Assembly: GCA_014529385.2 (NCBI GenBank)
Contig: CM043958.1
Span: forward strand, 84,985,525 to 85,049,524
DNA length: 64,000 bases
DNA from: Adiantum capillus-veneris
Taxonomy: Eukaryota; Streptophyta; Polypodiopsida; Polypodiales; Pteridaceae
Direction: 5' to 3'
A model generated the notes under the pieces. It made no database searches. It was not told the DNA's origin and saw only the letters and a list, made by a program, of their open reading frames with translations. A program made the translations under genes and the position numbers. Positions 9,986-21,665 of the stretch are shown piece by piece; within the stretch, counting starts at the first letter, position 1; every line of letters starts with the position of its first letter.

Positions 9986-11914
9986 TTCATCACAGCTCAT
10001 TGTCAGTACAGTCCAACCCCTACCCTAAGCAGCCCATCCCACCTGACGGGTCTGACGAAGACCTATTGCAGTGGTTGGAAGCTACCACATCGATGCCGTG
10101 CTATGTAGTCTCTATTCAAGCCTCACCTTGTGCCTGTAACACTCTCTCTCCTTGCTCCTCAGGCCGACACCAGTGTCCCAAGCCCTACAACAGAAAGCGT
10201 GCCAGTCAAAGAAGTAAGTGTGTTAGTCCCTGATGATCATGATTCAAGTGTTCCTCTGATGGAAGCCGTCGGCCTTGGTGAATCTATAACACATCGCCGA
10301 AGGGGGAAGAAATATCCTTTGCATGAGCTCGCCAATGTTCCACCTCTTCCTCTAATATCTCTGGGGTCTGACGCCCCGCCCACTGAAAAGCACTCTCCTA
10401 TGTCTGTGTCTGAAGACTTACCCTTTGAGCAGCTTCGACGAGGATGGTTACAAGAGGAGTATGCAGAGTTTCCAATCGATCAAACACCAGTCATGATGTC
10501 TCGAAGCTACAAGAGGTAGCTCACTTTTCATCTTCCGAAGCACCCTCCCCAGTTACACCTTCTGACCCGGTCAAAGAAGTCAACCTGGGCGACTCTGACA
10601 ACCCTCAACACGTTCGCTTAGCAGCTTGGTTATGGGAGCATCCTGCATTACTTGATCAGGTAGTTTCTTTTATACACTCTTTTAAAGATGTTTTTGCTTG
10701 GTCCTACAAGGATTTGGAAGGGATCCTACCAGAATTGGGTGTCCACACTATCCCTCTCGTTGAAGGGGCTAAGCCTGTCAAAGGCCGAGCTTACAAGCTC
10801 AACCCAAAGTATGCAGAGGCTGTTAAGTCAAAGCTCGAAAAAATGCAAGAGGTAGGGATCATTGTATTTGTGGAGCACTCTGAGTGGTTATCACCCATGG
10901 TGATAGCGCCTAAGAAGCAGTCCAATAAAATCTGTGTGTGCGTAGATTACCGCGCTCAGAACAAGGTAACCATCCCAGATGGTTTTCCCACACCTTTCAC
11001 TAAGCGTGTGTTACAAGATGTAGCAGGGCATGTATTGTACAGTTTCATGGATGGGTTCAGTGGATACAATCAGTTGGGCATCCATCCAGGTGATCAGATT
11101 AAAACGGCCTTCGTGACTCCCTGGAGTACTCCACCTTTCTTCAATTGAGCAGTATATCTCATATTCTGTCCTTTACTTACGGATCATCTTCGCATCTTCA
11201 TGGACGATTTTTCGACCTTCTCAGGTGCTCAATGTTCAACCCTAGTGAAAAATCTAGAGGAGCACCTCGCTCAGCTCTGTGTTGTCTTCCTCAGGTGCAG
11301 AGAGGCACGCCTATAGCTCAATCCTAACAAATTTCATTTTTTGGTCACTGAGGGCACACTTCTAGGCCATGTGGTGTCTGCCAAAGGTTTAGCACCTTAC
11401 TCAGAGAAGGTCGTGGCCATCTTGAAATTACCACCTCCCATCAACCCGAAAGGTGTTCAGAGCTTTGGAGGCCACACAGGCTACCATCGCAGGTTTATAC
11501 GATTGTATGCACAGGTGGCTCAACCATTGACCCGACTCACTAGTGCTACTGTACCCTTTCAATGGTCAAAACCTGAGGCTGAAGCATTTGCATACCTCAA
11601 AAAATGCCTCACTGAAGCACCTATTCTAGTGGCTCCACATTGTGCTGACTCAGCTTAGTAAGGAGTACAACCTGGATCGCCCTGTTCACTATGCAAGTCG
11701 CCTACTCACCAAAGCAGAGCGCAACTACAACACCACAGAAAGGGAAGGTTTAGCTATGGTGTATTCTTTACAAAAGTTTCGTCATTACTTGTTAGGGGTT
11801 CACTTCACTATCATCATCGATCATCATGCGCTACACTATCTTCTGAATAAACCCCAAGTTGCAGGAAGAGTCTGGAGGTGGCTACTGATATTCCAGAATT
11901 CGATTTCGAAGTAG
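9986..11914 (+). pseudogene. gypsy spacer, reverse transcriptase and RNase H, broken
   Basis: Continues the gypsy element after the copia insertion. The spacer contains DEDLLQWLEATTSMPCYVVS. RT begins with HTIPLVEGAKPVKGRAYKL and has EWLSPMVIAPKKQSNKIC and LYSFMDGFSGYNQLGI. After TAFVTPW, about 25 residues (the GIFIYTRMSFGLKNAPPS region in the sister copy) are deleted and a stop follows at 11,146. The FMDDFS box (YxDD equivalent) survives near 11,200 in another frame. RNase H has YASRLLTKAERNYNTTEREGL but lacks the first catalytic segment around TDAS. All catalytic activities must be lost. Confidence 0.88.
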
Positions 11915-12167
11915 TTATTAGTCCAGGCAAGCGGCACGTCATGGCTGGACCATCTCTCTCGCATACATACAGGTGAGCCTGATACTGGGGTTGATGATGA
12001 CTTTCCGGATAGTCATCTCTTTAAGGTCGACATGACCCTAGAATGGTATGGAGATGTGTTACATCTGCTCTCTACTGGCCTATATCCTGAGAATAATTCT
12101 CCCTTGCGAAAAAGAAGACTCTTGCTGAAGTCTAGACCCTGCTCTTTGATAGTCTGGGCTAGATGGT

Positions 12168-12855
12168 GTGCTGCGCAGGTGCGTCTCCCCTCATGAAGTA
12201 GACCACATTCTGGATGATGCACACAGTGGTCCTAAAGGTGGCCATTACCCTGGTCACATAACGGCGCAAAAAATCTTAGAGATAGGCTTATGGTGGCCCT
12301 ATCTATTCAGAGATGCTATTGCTCATGTCAAGATTTGTGATGTCTGTCAGCGATGTGCGCCCAAGCCTATCAAGCAATCCAATTGCCCTCTGCAGGTATC
12401 TATGGCATGGTTGCCCTTTGAGTGATGGGGCTTGGACTTTTGACCTAATCTCCACACTCCTCACAAACTACAAGATTTTTCATCGCAAATCTTGCTCTTA
12501 CTATCCTAGAGCAAATGGGCAAGCTGACGGCACTAACAAAGTGCTAATCGCGCTTCTTAGGAAAGTTTGTCACCTGCATCCAACTTCTTGGGCTCAGGTT
12601 ATCCTCGGCACAGTTTGGGCTTATCGCACCTCCTTGAAGGCAACCACTAACCACACCCCATTCCAGCTAGCTTTCGGTCTAGAAGCACTTGCACCATATA
12701 AGTTCAACTCAGGTTCAGCAAGAGTGGGAAGCGTTCGCGTCACAGCTGGGATTGCTTCCGCAAACCTCTCTCTTCTCTCAAAGTTAGAAGAAAGCAGGAT
12801 GTTAGCTTCACATGCTCTGCAAGCGGAGCAACTTTGTCGCCAAAGCGTGGCATGA
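12168..12855 (+). pseudogene. gypsy integrase, core-deleted
   Basis: The zinc-binding HHCC domain is visible as H--DDAHSGPKGGHYPGHITA and ending CDVCQRCAP (12,190-12,365). After WLPFE there is a stop and a deletion of most of the catalytic core. The next frame resumes at SYYPRANGQADGTNKVL (containing the position of the catalytic Glu, here Asp) and WAYRTSLKATTNHTPFQLAFGLEA. A complete D,D,E triad cannot be assembled. The frame ends at 12,855, and no LTR follows. Confidence 0.8.
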
Positions 12856-12860
12856 TCGCC

Positions 12861-14106
12861 ATCTGAGAAAGCCGAAAGTAACGCAAGGATAAGAGAAAAT
12901 CAAGCAATAATGGAGAGAAACCTATACAAAATTATGTGTATGAAGTTGGATAACCATGACTTCTTCCCATGTGTGGATAGATAGGCTCCACCATTTCAGC
13001 CATATCTCTCAAACCATAGCTTCAAAAAATATAAAATAAATAGGGACAAAAAGACCAGCTCGATTCCTACAACTTTTTTGTAAAAAAAACATTTCCAATT
13101 TGGAATGGAAAAAATAGAGAAAAATCCCACAAAAATATGTGTCTGTTTTTTCTCTTCCAAAAGTCTTCTAGGTGGTCCCCTCTTTACTCCATGTCCAAGC
13201 CTTGTGTCCACAAGTGAATTATGACTGAATTTGATAATATTTTGTTGACTCCAACTCCATAATGCATAAGTTATCTTTCTCCCTACTTATTACCTTTCTG
13301 CAATAAAATTATACAAAGAGAATTGCACATGAATTGGTCTCACGTTAAGTTAAAATTAATTTAGGATGATGGCTATGATGCACAGATGATGGACAATCCC
13401 ATTTTTTATGTCCATGAACAATAAAAAATTATCTAAAGGAGATTCCTTACAAAATTCTCAACAAAAGAAAGAGCTTTTCTCAGCTCGGGATCCTAATATA
13501 TTGAAAAGAAAAAGCAGTTAAGTTACGTAATTTGGCTTTTTTGGTAAGATACCCTTTTTTTCATGAGCCGTAAATGCCTTTTAAGTTCCTCGACTTCTAA
13601 GAGTAATTTTTTGTGTCCTTATTAACCTTTCTCTCATAATTTCTTTCGACCTTTCGAAGTAGTCATCAAAATGCTCTTTTTTCGGTGATCAAGAGCACCC
13701 TAGTAAGTATCTCTTTCCTAATTGTTGAATTTGATTACTTTCACAAGATGACGGCAATGTTGTTTTTGGACAAGTCTATCTGTTACTTCGCCAAGTGAGC
13801 GAACCTGTGAGATTGGAACTAATAATAATATGCAGTTGGCCATGGGTATTGAAACTTTGGGAATGGGACCCCAATATCCCAATACCGCCTGGTTTCTCTA
13901 GGCTTCTTTGATTGAGTCTTTTCACTCATACAATTCAATTCCCATCAGAAGATAAGCATCTATGCTTATTTGATCTACAACTTGGGAGTTTGTTTGCAGG
14001 ATCACCTCACATGGGAGGTATGGTTTAGTTAAGCAAAAATGATGCAGATATTCACACAGTTGTCAAGGTACACTGAATTGATGAGAACTAGAATGACCTT
14101 CGAGTT
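12861..14106. other. no gene seen
   Basis: AT-rich DNA between the integrase end and the next LTR. Only short frames are present and none shows conserved motifs. It may hold the unrecognised 3' end of the gypsy element or host intron sequence. Confidence 0.5.
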
Positions 14107-14782
14107 GAAACAGAAGATATAATGGGAGGCATCACATGCCAACGAAAAAGAACAAAGTGAGCAACTTTAAGCACTTAAGATATCCATTGAACACATGAGA
14201 CAGGGAGTGGCACCCGAAGAGAGCACTGGCCTCGAATCCTGGCGCCCCTTTCGATGTTTCTTTATATTGCTTCAACATAGTACAAGCCGGTACTCTGTCC
14301 TCTACACTTCCACGCGGAAACCTGCCCACGGCATATATTCAAAGGCCTCTGGCCTGTCAAAAGCAGCTGACGTGAAAAGCATGAAGTCAAAAAAAATTTG
14401 GTCCAAAAGCTGCCAACACGATTTGCGGAAATTTGTACAGCTGCCCCATCATCAGTCACCACAAAACGCGAGTTTTCCGTAGAGTTGCCATGTCATCAGA
14501 TTTTACGCAAGAAAGTTTGTGAGTGTGTGTTTCTTGCTTTATTTTATTGTCTTGGGGTTACTTGGGCTCCATCGGAGAGGGTCCCATGAGTTGGTAACAC
14601 TTTATTATAAGATTGTTTGTTCCAGTCGGCGGGGATCTGTAAGTTGGTGAGAACTCTTGCTTCTTCTACTTCTTCTAGGGTTTAGGCACCTCAGCCGGGA
14701 TCTGCATGTTCGCTAGGGTTAGGCTCGGAGAGCCCTGACCCACCGGGTCTTCAGTGGCTTGGCATGTCAGCAGTTTGTAACA
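14107..14782 (-). repeat. 3' LTR of gag-protease element copy 2
   Basis: Aligns with the LTR at 35,150-35,834. Shared blocks include CTTTCGNTGTTTCTTTATATTG, TACAAGCCGGTACTC and TTGTCTTGGGGTTACTTGGG. It ends TTTGTAACA with a purine tract (minus reading) just inside. The outer boundary near 14,107 is approximate because the terminal bases have diverged. Confidence 0.7.
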
Positions 14783-15419
14783 TCCCCCCTTCTTGAAAGA
14801 AGAGTAATCGTCCGCGATTATAGTATATTTGCAAAACAACTCAAGTTAGTTCAAAAATTTCCAAGGGTCATTTCAAGGGACATTCCGAGGGACAATCTTT
14901 TTTTCTCATTCCATATCGAAAGTCTTGATCTCCAGGGTCGTGGACTTCCCATCACTTATTCATACAATCTTATCTAATTGAGTATATTCTCATTCATGGT
15001 GGAAGTCTTGAAAGTTTTTGATGAACACTCGAGATATAGAGACCTTTTACAACCAAACACTTAGAGACCGTAGCGAGCATCGCTTGGAGATGTTGAGAGT
15101 AACGACTACTCAAAGTCTCAAACTTCTTAATGCTCCCTCCGTAAATAACCATCGAGCTCTGAGCCATTAGTAACAAAACTTTTCAAACATTTAATACTCC
15201 CCCTGCAAATAACCACAAGGGTTCGGGCCATGAGTATGTGCAAGCATTCTCTTCAGTTCTCCTCCTAGGAGTAAATCACCAATCATTGAGATCAATATCA
15301 AAACTAGAGGAACAATTTTTTTAAATCGGCACCAAGACAGGTTTAAAACAGACACCATCCATTTCAAACAAATTGCAAACAGTACTTTCTCAAACAAAGT
15401 TCAAAAGTATCTAAATACA
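14783..15419 (-). other. non-coding 3' internal region of the gag-protease element
   Basis: Matches 35,835-36,660 of the complete copy. Shared phrases include GAGTAATCGTC, CAACTCAAGTTAG and the CGGCACCAAGACAGGTTTAAA block. No conserved protein is seen; the chromodomain or polymerase genes expected here in an autonomous gypsy are lacking. Confidence 0.6.
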
Positions 15420-15530
15420 TTAGAATGTAGAAACGCGGCACGCTCGCTGCTGCCCTCGCCTACCTCCCTTGCGCATGCACTGCATCCCCCCCCCCGCGCC
15501 CCGGTCCTGCTCGCCTGATTTGTCAACACC

Positions 15531-16066
15531 TTCGACCTGCTCGATCCAGCAGAGGGCCATCGTTTATCAACGTCACTTCGCCCCTTCTCCACAGCAGCGG
15601 ACACTGATGGAGGCTCATGCTCCACCTCAGAGGGACTCGCAAGAAGCCCCCTCGTCCGACCCCGAAGAGCCCACCATCCAACTTGCTCTTTCGCTGACAG
15701 AACAAGCGAGCCTCGCAGCAGAGGTGGAACGCCTTCTGGTGACTTCCGTCATTTGCAAGGCACCACACCTAGCAGAGGAGAGGTGCGTGATCTTCGACGT
15801 GCTCGATCCAGCAGAGGGCCATCGTTCATCGACGTCACTTCGTCCCTTCTCCACAGCAGCAAACACTGATGAAGGCTCATGCTCCACCTCAGAGGGACTC
15901 GCAAGAAGCCTCCTCGCCCAGCCCCGTAGAGCCCACCATCCGACTTGCTCTTTCGTCGACAGAGGAAGCGAGCCTCGCAGCAGAGGTGGAATGCCTTCAG
16001 GCGACTTCCGTCATCTGCAAGATTCTCGGCACCAGACCTAGCAGAGGAGAGGTGCGTGATCCTGGA
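15531..16066 (+). repeat. tandem duplication, about 262-bp unit, at L1 5' end
   Basis: Units 15,531-15,792 and 15,793-16,066. Both run from TTCGAC-TGCTCGATCCAGCA to GAGGAGAGGTGCGTGATC. They are similar along their length, with scattered substitutions. The unit encodes part of the ORF1 N-terminal region or 5' UTR. Confidence 0.85.
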
Positions 16067-17476
16067 TGATCAGTTCCTCGGACGCGGCTACTATCAGATA
16101 GAGTTTGAGACCTCCGAGATGGCGTCCAAGGTCATCGCAATGAGCCCCTTGCCATCCGAGCAGTTCGAGCCCACTTCCGACAGTGGAGGCATGGTTTCGA
16201 TCCAGCTACAAATGTTCTGGTAGAGGAGGCATACCTTCCCATCTCCGTCCGCTTTCCCAGTTTGAGGAGGGAGTACTTGCCACTCTTGTCCAGGATAGGC
16301 TCAGTGATTGGGACTGTCCTGGAGATATGGTTTCGATCCAGCTATAGATGTTCTGGTAGAGGAGGCATACCTTCCCATCTCTGTCTGCTTTCCCGGTTTG
16401 AGGAAGGAGTACCTGCCACTCTTGTCCAGGATAGGCTCAGCGATTGGGACTGTCCTGGAGACACATCGTACGACAACCTCTGTAGCTGCCAAGGCGGCCG
16501 GCATCCCCACAATACGTGTTCTCGTTTAGGACACCCATACTCTCCCGAAGGTCATCCTACTACCTCGGGTGAGTGGAGGTTGGTTCCGCCAAAGCTGGAG
16601 TATTCGGGCCTCCCGAATCAATGTTTCATTTGCAAACAGATGGGCCATTTGGCAAAGGCCTGTCCTCGTAGGAGGCCTCGACCCACAGCGCATGCACAGC
16701 TTCCCAAGGTTGAACATGCCCAGTAGCCAGACACACAAGACTCACAAGGTGATACCTCGATTGAGACTAGGAGGTGCATGGCCGCCACCTAGAGGGGCGG
16801 GCTCGCCCCACTGCTCCCCTTGGTGGTTGACCTTCTGCAGCGCAGAAACACTGGGTTCCTCCTGGGAATCGTTTTGACCCCCTTCAACAGGACCCGCCTG
16901 AGGAGGCCCCGTCCACTTCAGTTCCTCCACCTCCACCTCCTCCCTCAGACGCTCCTGCTCTGCCTTCCCCGCCTCCCCCTCCGCCTCCGCCTCCGCCTCC
17001 CATCCCACCTCTCTTCCCGGTGGGGCCCTCAGCCTCATCTCCCGACCCCTCCTCTACTCCTCAGACGCAGGGGACTGGACACACGTTTGCCGCGAGGCCA
17101 TCTCTTGGTAGTGCTTTCGTTTACGAGCCGTGTGGCTCGAGAGGGACAGCCCCACTTGAGGCCACCTTTTGCAACAGTCCCTAGAGGTTTTACTAGCTTT
17201 GACATTTGCAGACGTTGGGACTTCTTCGACTACAGCTTCACACGATTCCTAGGTGACTCTTCTCCCGACCTGGAGGAGGCTTGCTTTCGATTCCACGTCC
17301 TCTTTCTTGCAGCTAGAGGCATTGAGGCTTTGGACATAGCGGTGGGTTTCTCCTTTCCGCTGTGCGGTAGGGATTCCACAGAGTGGACCCAGAACAGAGT
17401 TCTTGAGTGGCTCGAGATTCAAGCTACTGAGTTCTCACACCACACAGGGGACTTAGGGGTGACAGTTTTGGTGTAG
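16040..17476 (+). pseudogene. L1 ORF1 (RNA-binding), broken
   Basis: GRGYYQIEFETSEMASKVIA (about 16,083-16,140) resembles the DUF4283 region of plant L1 ORF1. A CCHC-type knuckle follows: PNQCFICKQMGHLAKACPRR at 16,615-16,676. Next is a proline-rich linker (about 16,900-17,060), then a well-behaved 100-residue segment (WDFFDYSFTRFLGDSSPDLE to HTGDLGVTVLV, 17,215-17,473) that I do not recognise. ORF1 proteins coat the LINE RNA. Frame changes and a 136-bp internal duplication disrupt it. Confidence 0.7.
16191..16461 (+). repeat. tandem duplication, 136-bp unit, inside L1 ORF1
   Basis: Units 16,191-16,326 and 16,327-16,461, both beginning ATGGTTTCGATCCAGCTA and ending GACTGTCCTGGAGA. 136 is not a multiple of three, so the duplication shifts the ORF1 frame. 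Confidence 0.88.
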
Positions 17477-17697
17477 ACACTTTGGCCTCTTGCCGAGTTC
17501 GGCATGACGCCTCCGGATGCAGTGGGTTGCAGGTACATTGTGGTGCATTGCACGCTCTGCTTGGGCCTGGGCGGGACACTCACTCCTTTCGCGCTTGTCT
17601 AGAGGTCGTTCGGATGCGAATTACTCCCCATCCGAACTGGCCTCAAAGATAGCGAGGTTGGCTGCTTTGGCAACATTTGTTTTCTCTCACTGACTCC

Positions 17698-20600
17698 ATG
17701 AGGATCATCTCATGGAATGTGCAGGGGTTAGGAGGGTCCCAGTTTCAGCGTCAGAGGGATCCGTTGCATCAGGAGCTTTAGAGATGCCTTCTGGGTGGTG
17801 AGATTGACATTCTTATGCTACAAGAGCATCATCTTTGTGAGAGCCGCATTAGATGGTGTGGTTAGATTTTGCGTGGTCGCTATGAGAAGTTTTGGTTAGC
17901 TGCATTTGGACCTGTAGGCATCCAGGCACGGGTATGTATAACTATTGCGGATTCAGTGAATCACTATGCAGGTTCAGGGTTGCCTCGTGGGCTTCCTCAA
18001 CATCTATGCGTCCGATGTGGCGAGTGCATGTGCAGAGTTTTGGTCTCATATTGTTGAGTCTCTCCCGTAGGCAGAGCAGTGGTGCATTGGGGGTCGACTT
18101 CAACATGTTGTGGAGGACCCTTCTGACAGGAGAGTTGGCAGCTTGGGAGAGGTTATGTATGACTCTGCAGGTTTCAAATATGTGGCAGCATTCTAGCATT
18201 GTGAGGCCCCCAAAGAACCTGGCCTTCTCTCATTCGGACCGCAGAGTGGGAGGAGTGAATCTATCTCGGATAGATCGCTTCTACACTAGTGACCACTTCT
18301 GTGACTTGGGTGGGACAATTTGCATTCTGGTTGGGACTTCTTTTTTGGACCATGCACCAATGACATAGTCACAAGGGACGCATTCCGGGACGGGGAACGG
18401 GGGACGGGGCTCAAATGGATTTTTAGTGTAAAAAAGAGGGCGGGACGGCGGGTGGGGATGGAAAAGTGGGGACAGGAAGCCCGAAAAAGGGCGTCCCTTG
18501 TGACTATGAGGTCCAGTGATCCTCACAGTGACAGATAGACAGAGGAGGGGGAGCACGATGCTACGCATCCCTGAGAGGGTTTTGCTGTGGACTCTGCACT
18601 CAGAGAGCGAGTGGTGGCTGTCTGGACAGAGGGCTTAGACATGCAGAACTCTCTTGCTCAGAGAGTGGCCTCTGGACTTGCTCATCTTAGTCCATGGTCC
18701 GCGTGGCTGCAACGAGAGATGAGGATCAACGTCTCCGACGGGGCGTTGCTTCCTTGCAGAGAATGCAGGAGCAACATCCAAGCAGTCCTTGGTTGGAGGA
18801 GTAGTTGCAACGGGCTCGCCAAGAGCTTGTCAACATAGAGAAGAGGCGCCATGAGTTTGCTTTCGATCGACAGGCATCTGAGTGGACCTAGGTGGGTGAC
18901 AGAGTAACAGGGGTTTTCTTTGAAACAGTGGGACCCAGACATACGCATGCCAGGGTCAGCCAGTTGAAGAGGCCTAACGGGTCAGTTGCTTCAGAGCCTG
19001 AAGACATGCGAGCAGTTGCTACTGACTTTGACACCTACCTGCTATCAGCAGAGCCTCAGTCAGAGCAGGTTTGGGCACAGCTACCTTGTCTTGTGACTAA
19101 GGAGATGTGCCAGAGGCTTGAGCTGCCTCTTCAGCTAGAGGAGCTCCACGTGGCCCTCAGAGCACTTCCCCATGGTAGTTGTTCACGTGAGGATGGTTTG
19201 ACTCCCAGCTTGCTTGGCTCAGATCTCTGCAGCTCTTTTCAGGACATCCTACACATAGGAGACAGGGCTGCCCTGTTGCCCCTTTCCTCTTTCTGTTCTA
19301 TGCTGAGGCGATGAGTAGATTTTTAGTTTCACAGCAGGTTGGTCTACGTGGCTTAGCGCTCCCTATTCGGTTGACGAGTTATTGGATGCTGAGTTTGCAG
19401 ACGACTCAACTTTGTACTTGGAGGGCCAGGAGGCCAACCTTCATAGGTGTGAGCAGGCTCACGGATCAAGTGGAGAAAGACAGTGGCTTTCTCGGTTGGG
19501 TAGTGCTCCTACGCCTGATTGGCTGCCAGGTGAGGGTTTCAGATGGATTCCCTTAGGGATTGCAGTTCGATACTTGGGCTATCAGGTTGGTTTGGACTTG
19601 TCTCCTGAGCAGCAAATTGCTCCCCTCCTCCTGTCCATCAGGAGGAAGCTGCTACATTGGAGCTCCGCATGACTTTCTCTGGCAGGAAGAGTTGTAGTGG
19701 CCAACCAGGTGTTGTTGGCTACTATGTGGTACATCACTTCTTGTTGGATCTTCTCGAGTTCCTGCATCAGCCAGGTAGAGAGGCTCAGGAACTTCCTTTG
19801 GTGAGGGCGCGACAATGTGATAGCCCGGGCCAAAGTGGCCTGGCAGGTCATCACTCTTCCTTGTTCTTAGGGAGGGTTGGAGATCATAGACCCAGCACAG
19901 CAGAGTAGAGCCCTTCTTGGGAAGTTTGTTGTCATAGGTTTGCTTCCAGGGGAGGAGCCCTGGAAGGAGTTTTTGCTTGAGTAGCTTAGTGCTAGGGTGC
20001 CTCAGGCTAGAGGCCCGTGGCAACCTTCGACCAGTTGATCTTCACAGAGATGCGCAGAGTTGGTGTGAGCAGGAAACTGGAGGACCGTTTTGCTGTGAGT
20101 CTGCTTCGCTCCTAGGAGCAGCTGCGAAGAGGCCTGGAGCAGCATCAACCTACTTGCACGGAGGAGTGCCTGAGACCTTGTTTGGAACCCCATGGTTAGC
20201 ACTCAGAGAGGCCACTTGGTTGGTAGTAGGCCTCATGTTTCTTGGAGTCCCATGGCAGAGGGTCCTACACGCACTTTAGGTGATTGGCTATAGTTCTCAG
20301 GCTTGTCAAAGGAGCTTCAGAGCATCTAGCTACAGGGTATCAGAGGGGTGCAAAGCATGTGTTAGTACATCACAGAGGTAGTACCAGCTGAGTGGCTCAC
20401 ACCTCTCGAGTCAGCAGCACCCAGATGGATGGGGGCCTTCACGCGACTGGAGGTTCTCATCGCAATTCGGGCTTGCTCAGATACTGTCCCCTCCCTGTTT
20501 TTCGAGCTATAGGGTGAGGGTCGTTTACACTGAGTTTCAGTAGAGGCCCCATGGGTGGCAGAGTGCTGTTTTCAGAGGGATCTGAGTTGTGAGCATCTGT

Positions 20601-21600
20601 GGGAGGACTTGTGTCATAGATCCTGACCCAACAGCTCTTGAGACTGGCCACTGGAGGCTGTGGGCTTGGGAGAATTGTCCACTGCCACAAGTGCAGTGGG
20701 ATCCTGGAGAATGGTTTTGGAGGGACTCTTTCTCCTCAACCAACCATCCAGGCGTCCCTTTCTTTCAGTACACTGTCCAACTGAGACGTCACATACTGGC
20801 AGCACGGAGAGAGGCTCTTCTTGCTGCAACACCTCATGAGCAAGAGGAGGGTCTCATAGCTGAGTTCTTGTCAGCTTTTTGAGCGAGGTTGTGGGACTCC
20901 ACACACCCGCGGCGAGTCACTTTGTTGGAGTGGCTGGTTGCGCATTGAACTACCGCAGCTCGGAGTTGGCTTGTACATAGTGGTCTCTCGGCAGCATGTG
21001 CAGCTTGTGACCATCCTGTGGAGAGTCAGTGTCATTGTCTTTGGGACTGTCTTTTGGCACAGCAGGTTTGGCTTCGTGTCCTTCGGATGATGCCAGCTCT
21101 TTCCTTATCACGACAATACACTTGGTGGGCAACTTCTTGGTCCACTCTCACGGGCCCAACACTTCAATTTGAGCTATCCTCCATAAGCACGATGATAGTG
21201 ATGCAGGGGGTCGATCTACACTCTAGCCTGCTACAAAGCTTACGCCACAGGAGTGGTGCAGTGAAAGAGAGGAGAGTTGGGAGCTCCTCTGCGGCCTGAC
21301 ACTCTGGCTCATCTAGTGGGCCTGCTGCTTCCGCATCTCTGAGGCTCATCCTGTACCACCAGCAGAGACAATTCGAGATCTTTGGCTAGAGCTGATCCAT
21401 ACTCTCAGAGGATAGTTCGAGAGACTCCAGGGCAGCTCCGACTCAGATGGCATTACCATCCACCTGTGTGGCTTTTCCCTCCACCCATCCCTTGATTTAG
21501 CCTCATTGTACATATGCTGTTTTTTCATTGGGAGAGTCTCCCCCTTATGATTGTTGTAGCCCTCTCTAGTAGAGGTGGTTGTAGCCCTATGGGCAGTTTC
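17698..21600 (+). pseudogene. L1 ORF2: endonuclease, RT, zinc finger; broken
   Basis: The endonuclease starts MRIISWNVQGLGG at 17,699, with EIDILMLQEHHL near 17,803 and an FLDHAPM box near 18,341 that corresponds to the conserved SDHxP. A MITE sits directly after that box. The RT is recognised from LHVALRALPHGSCSREDGLT (19,146-19,205) and an EFADDSTLYL active box at 19,388-19,417; the fingers/palm segment between them is largely deleted. RT thumb sequence follows (WIPLGIAVRYLGYQ), and a zf-RVT-like HCLWDCLLAQQVWLRVL occurs near 21,036. It would nick target DNA and reverse-transcribe the LINE RNA. Numerous stops make it a pseudogene. Confidence 0.85.
18368..18504. mobile_element. MITE with 14-bp perfect terminal inverted repeats
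   Basis: GTCACAAGGGACGC at 18,368-18,381 is the exact reverse complement of GCGTCCCTTGTGAC at 18,491-18,504. TA flanks both ends (18,366-18,367 and 18,505-18,506), as expected for a TA target duplication. The interior is G-rich, (GGGACGGGGAACG)-like, without coding potential. It splits the L1 endonuclease frame. Size and TA flanks suggest a Tc1/mariner-type MITE, but the TIR is not the usual Stowaway CTCCCTCC, so the family is open. Confidence 0.75.
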
Positions 21601-21665
21601 ATTAACCAATAGAGGATCTTTTTCTTGGGAAAAAAAAGTATCTAAATACAAAGCAACTAGAAAAT

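Larger units (their letters stand above)
2295..12860 (+). mobile_element. Ty3/gypsy (Tat/Athila-like) retrotransposon, degenerate, split by copia
   Basis: Order on the + strand is LTR (2,295-2,875), primer-binding region, gag with zinc knuckles, protease, [copia insertion 5,698-9,980], acidic spacer, RT, RNase H, integrase. This is the gypsy order gag-PR-RT-RH-IN. It is closely related to the element at 58,971-64,000, which serves as a guide to its lesions. RT has lost about 25 residues, RNase H has an internal deletion, integrase lacks most of its core, and many stops are present. No 3' LTR is found before 14,107, so the 3' end is deleted or unrecognised. Confidence 0.85.
15420..21636 (+). 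mobile_element. L1-type LINE, about 6.2 kb, with target-site duplication
   Basis: A + strand non-LTR element flanked by a direct repeat AAAAGTATCTAAATACA (15,403-15,419 and 21,634-21,650). The short terminal A run merges with the repeat. It holds an ORF1 with a DUF4283-like region and CCHC knuckle, then an ORF2 with AP-endonuclease, RT and a terminal zinc-finger domain, which is the plant L1 layout. Many stops and an RT deletion show it is dead. It interrupts the - strand gag-protease element, whose sequence continues on both sides. Confidence 0.9.

Noticed and set aside
13000-14100. Search for upstream helicase exons and for the gypsy 3' LTR
   Set aside because: No SNF2 motif and no LTR similarity could be found by eye in either strand.
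16820-17150. Arg/Leu-rich start of a 218-residue frame
   Set aside because: Out of frame with the real proline-rich linker of L1 ORF1; only the later part (from about 17,150) looks genuine.
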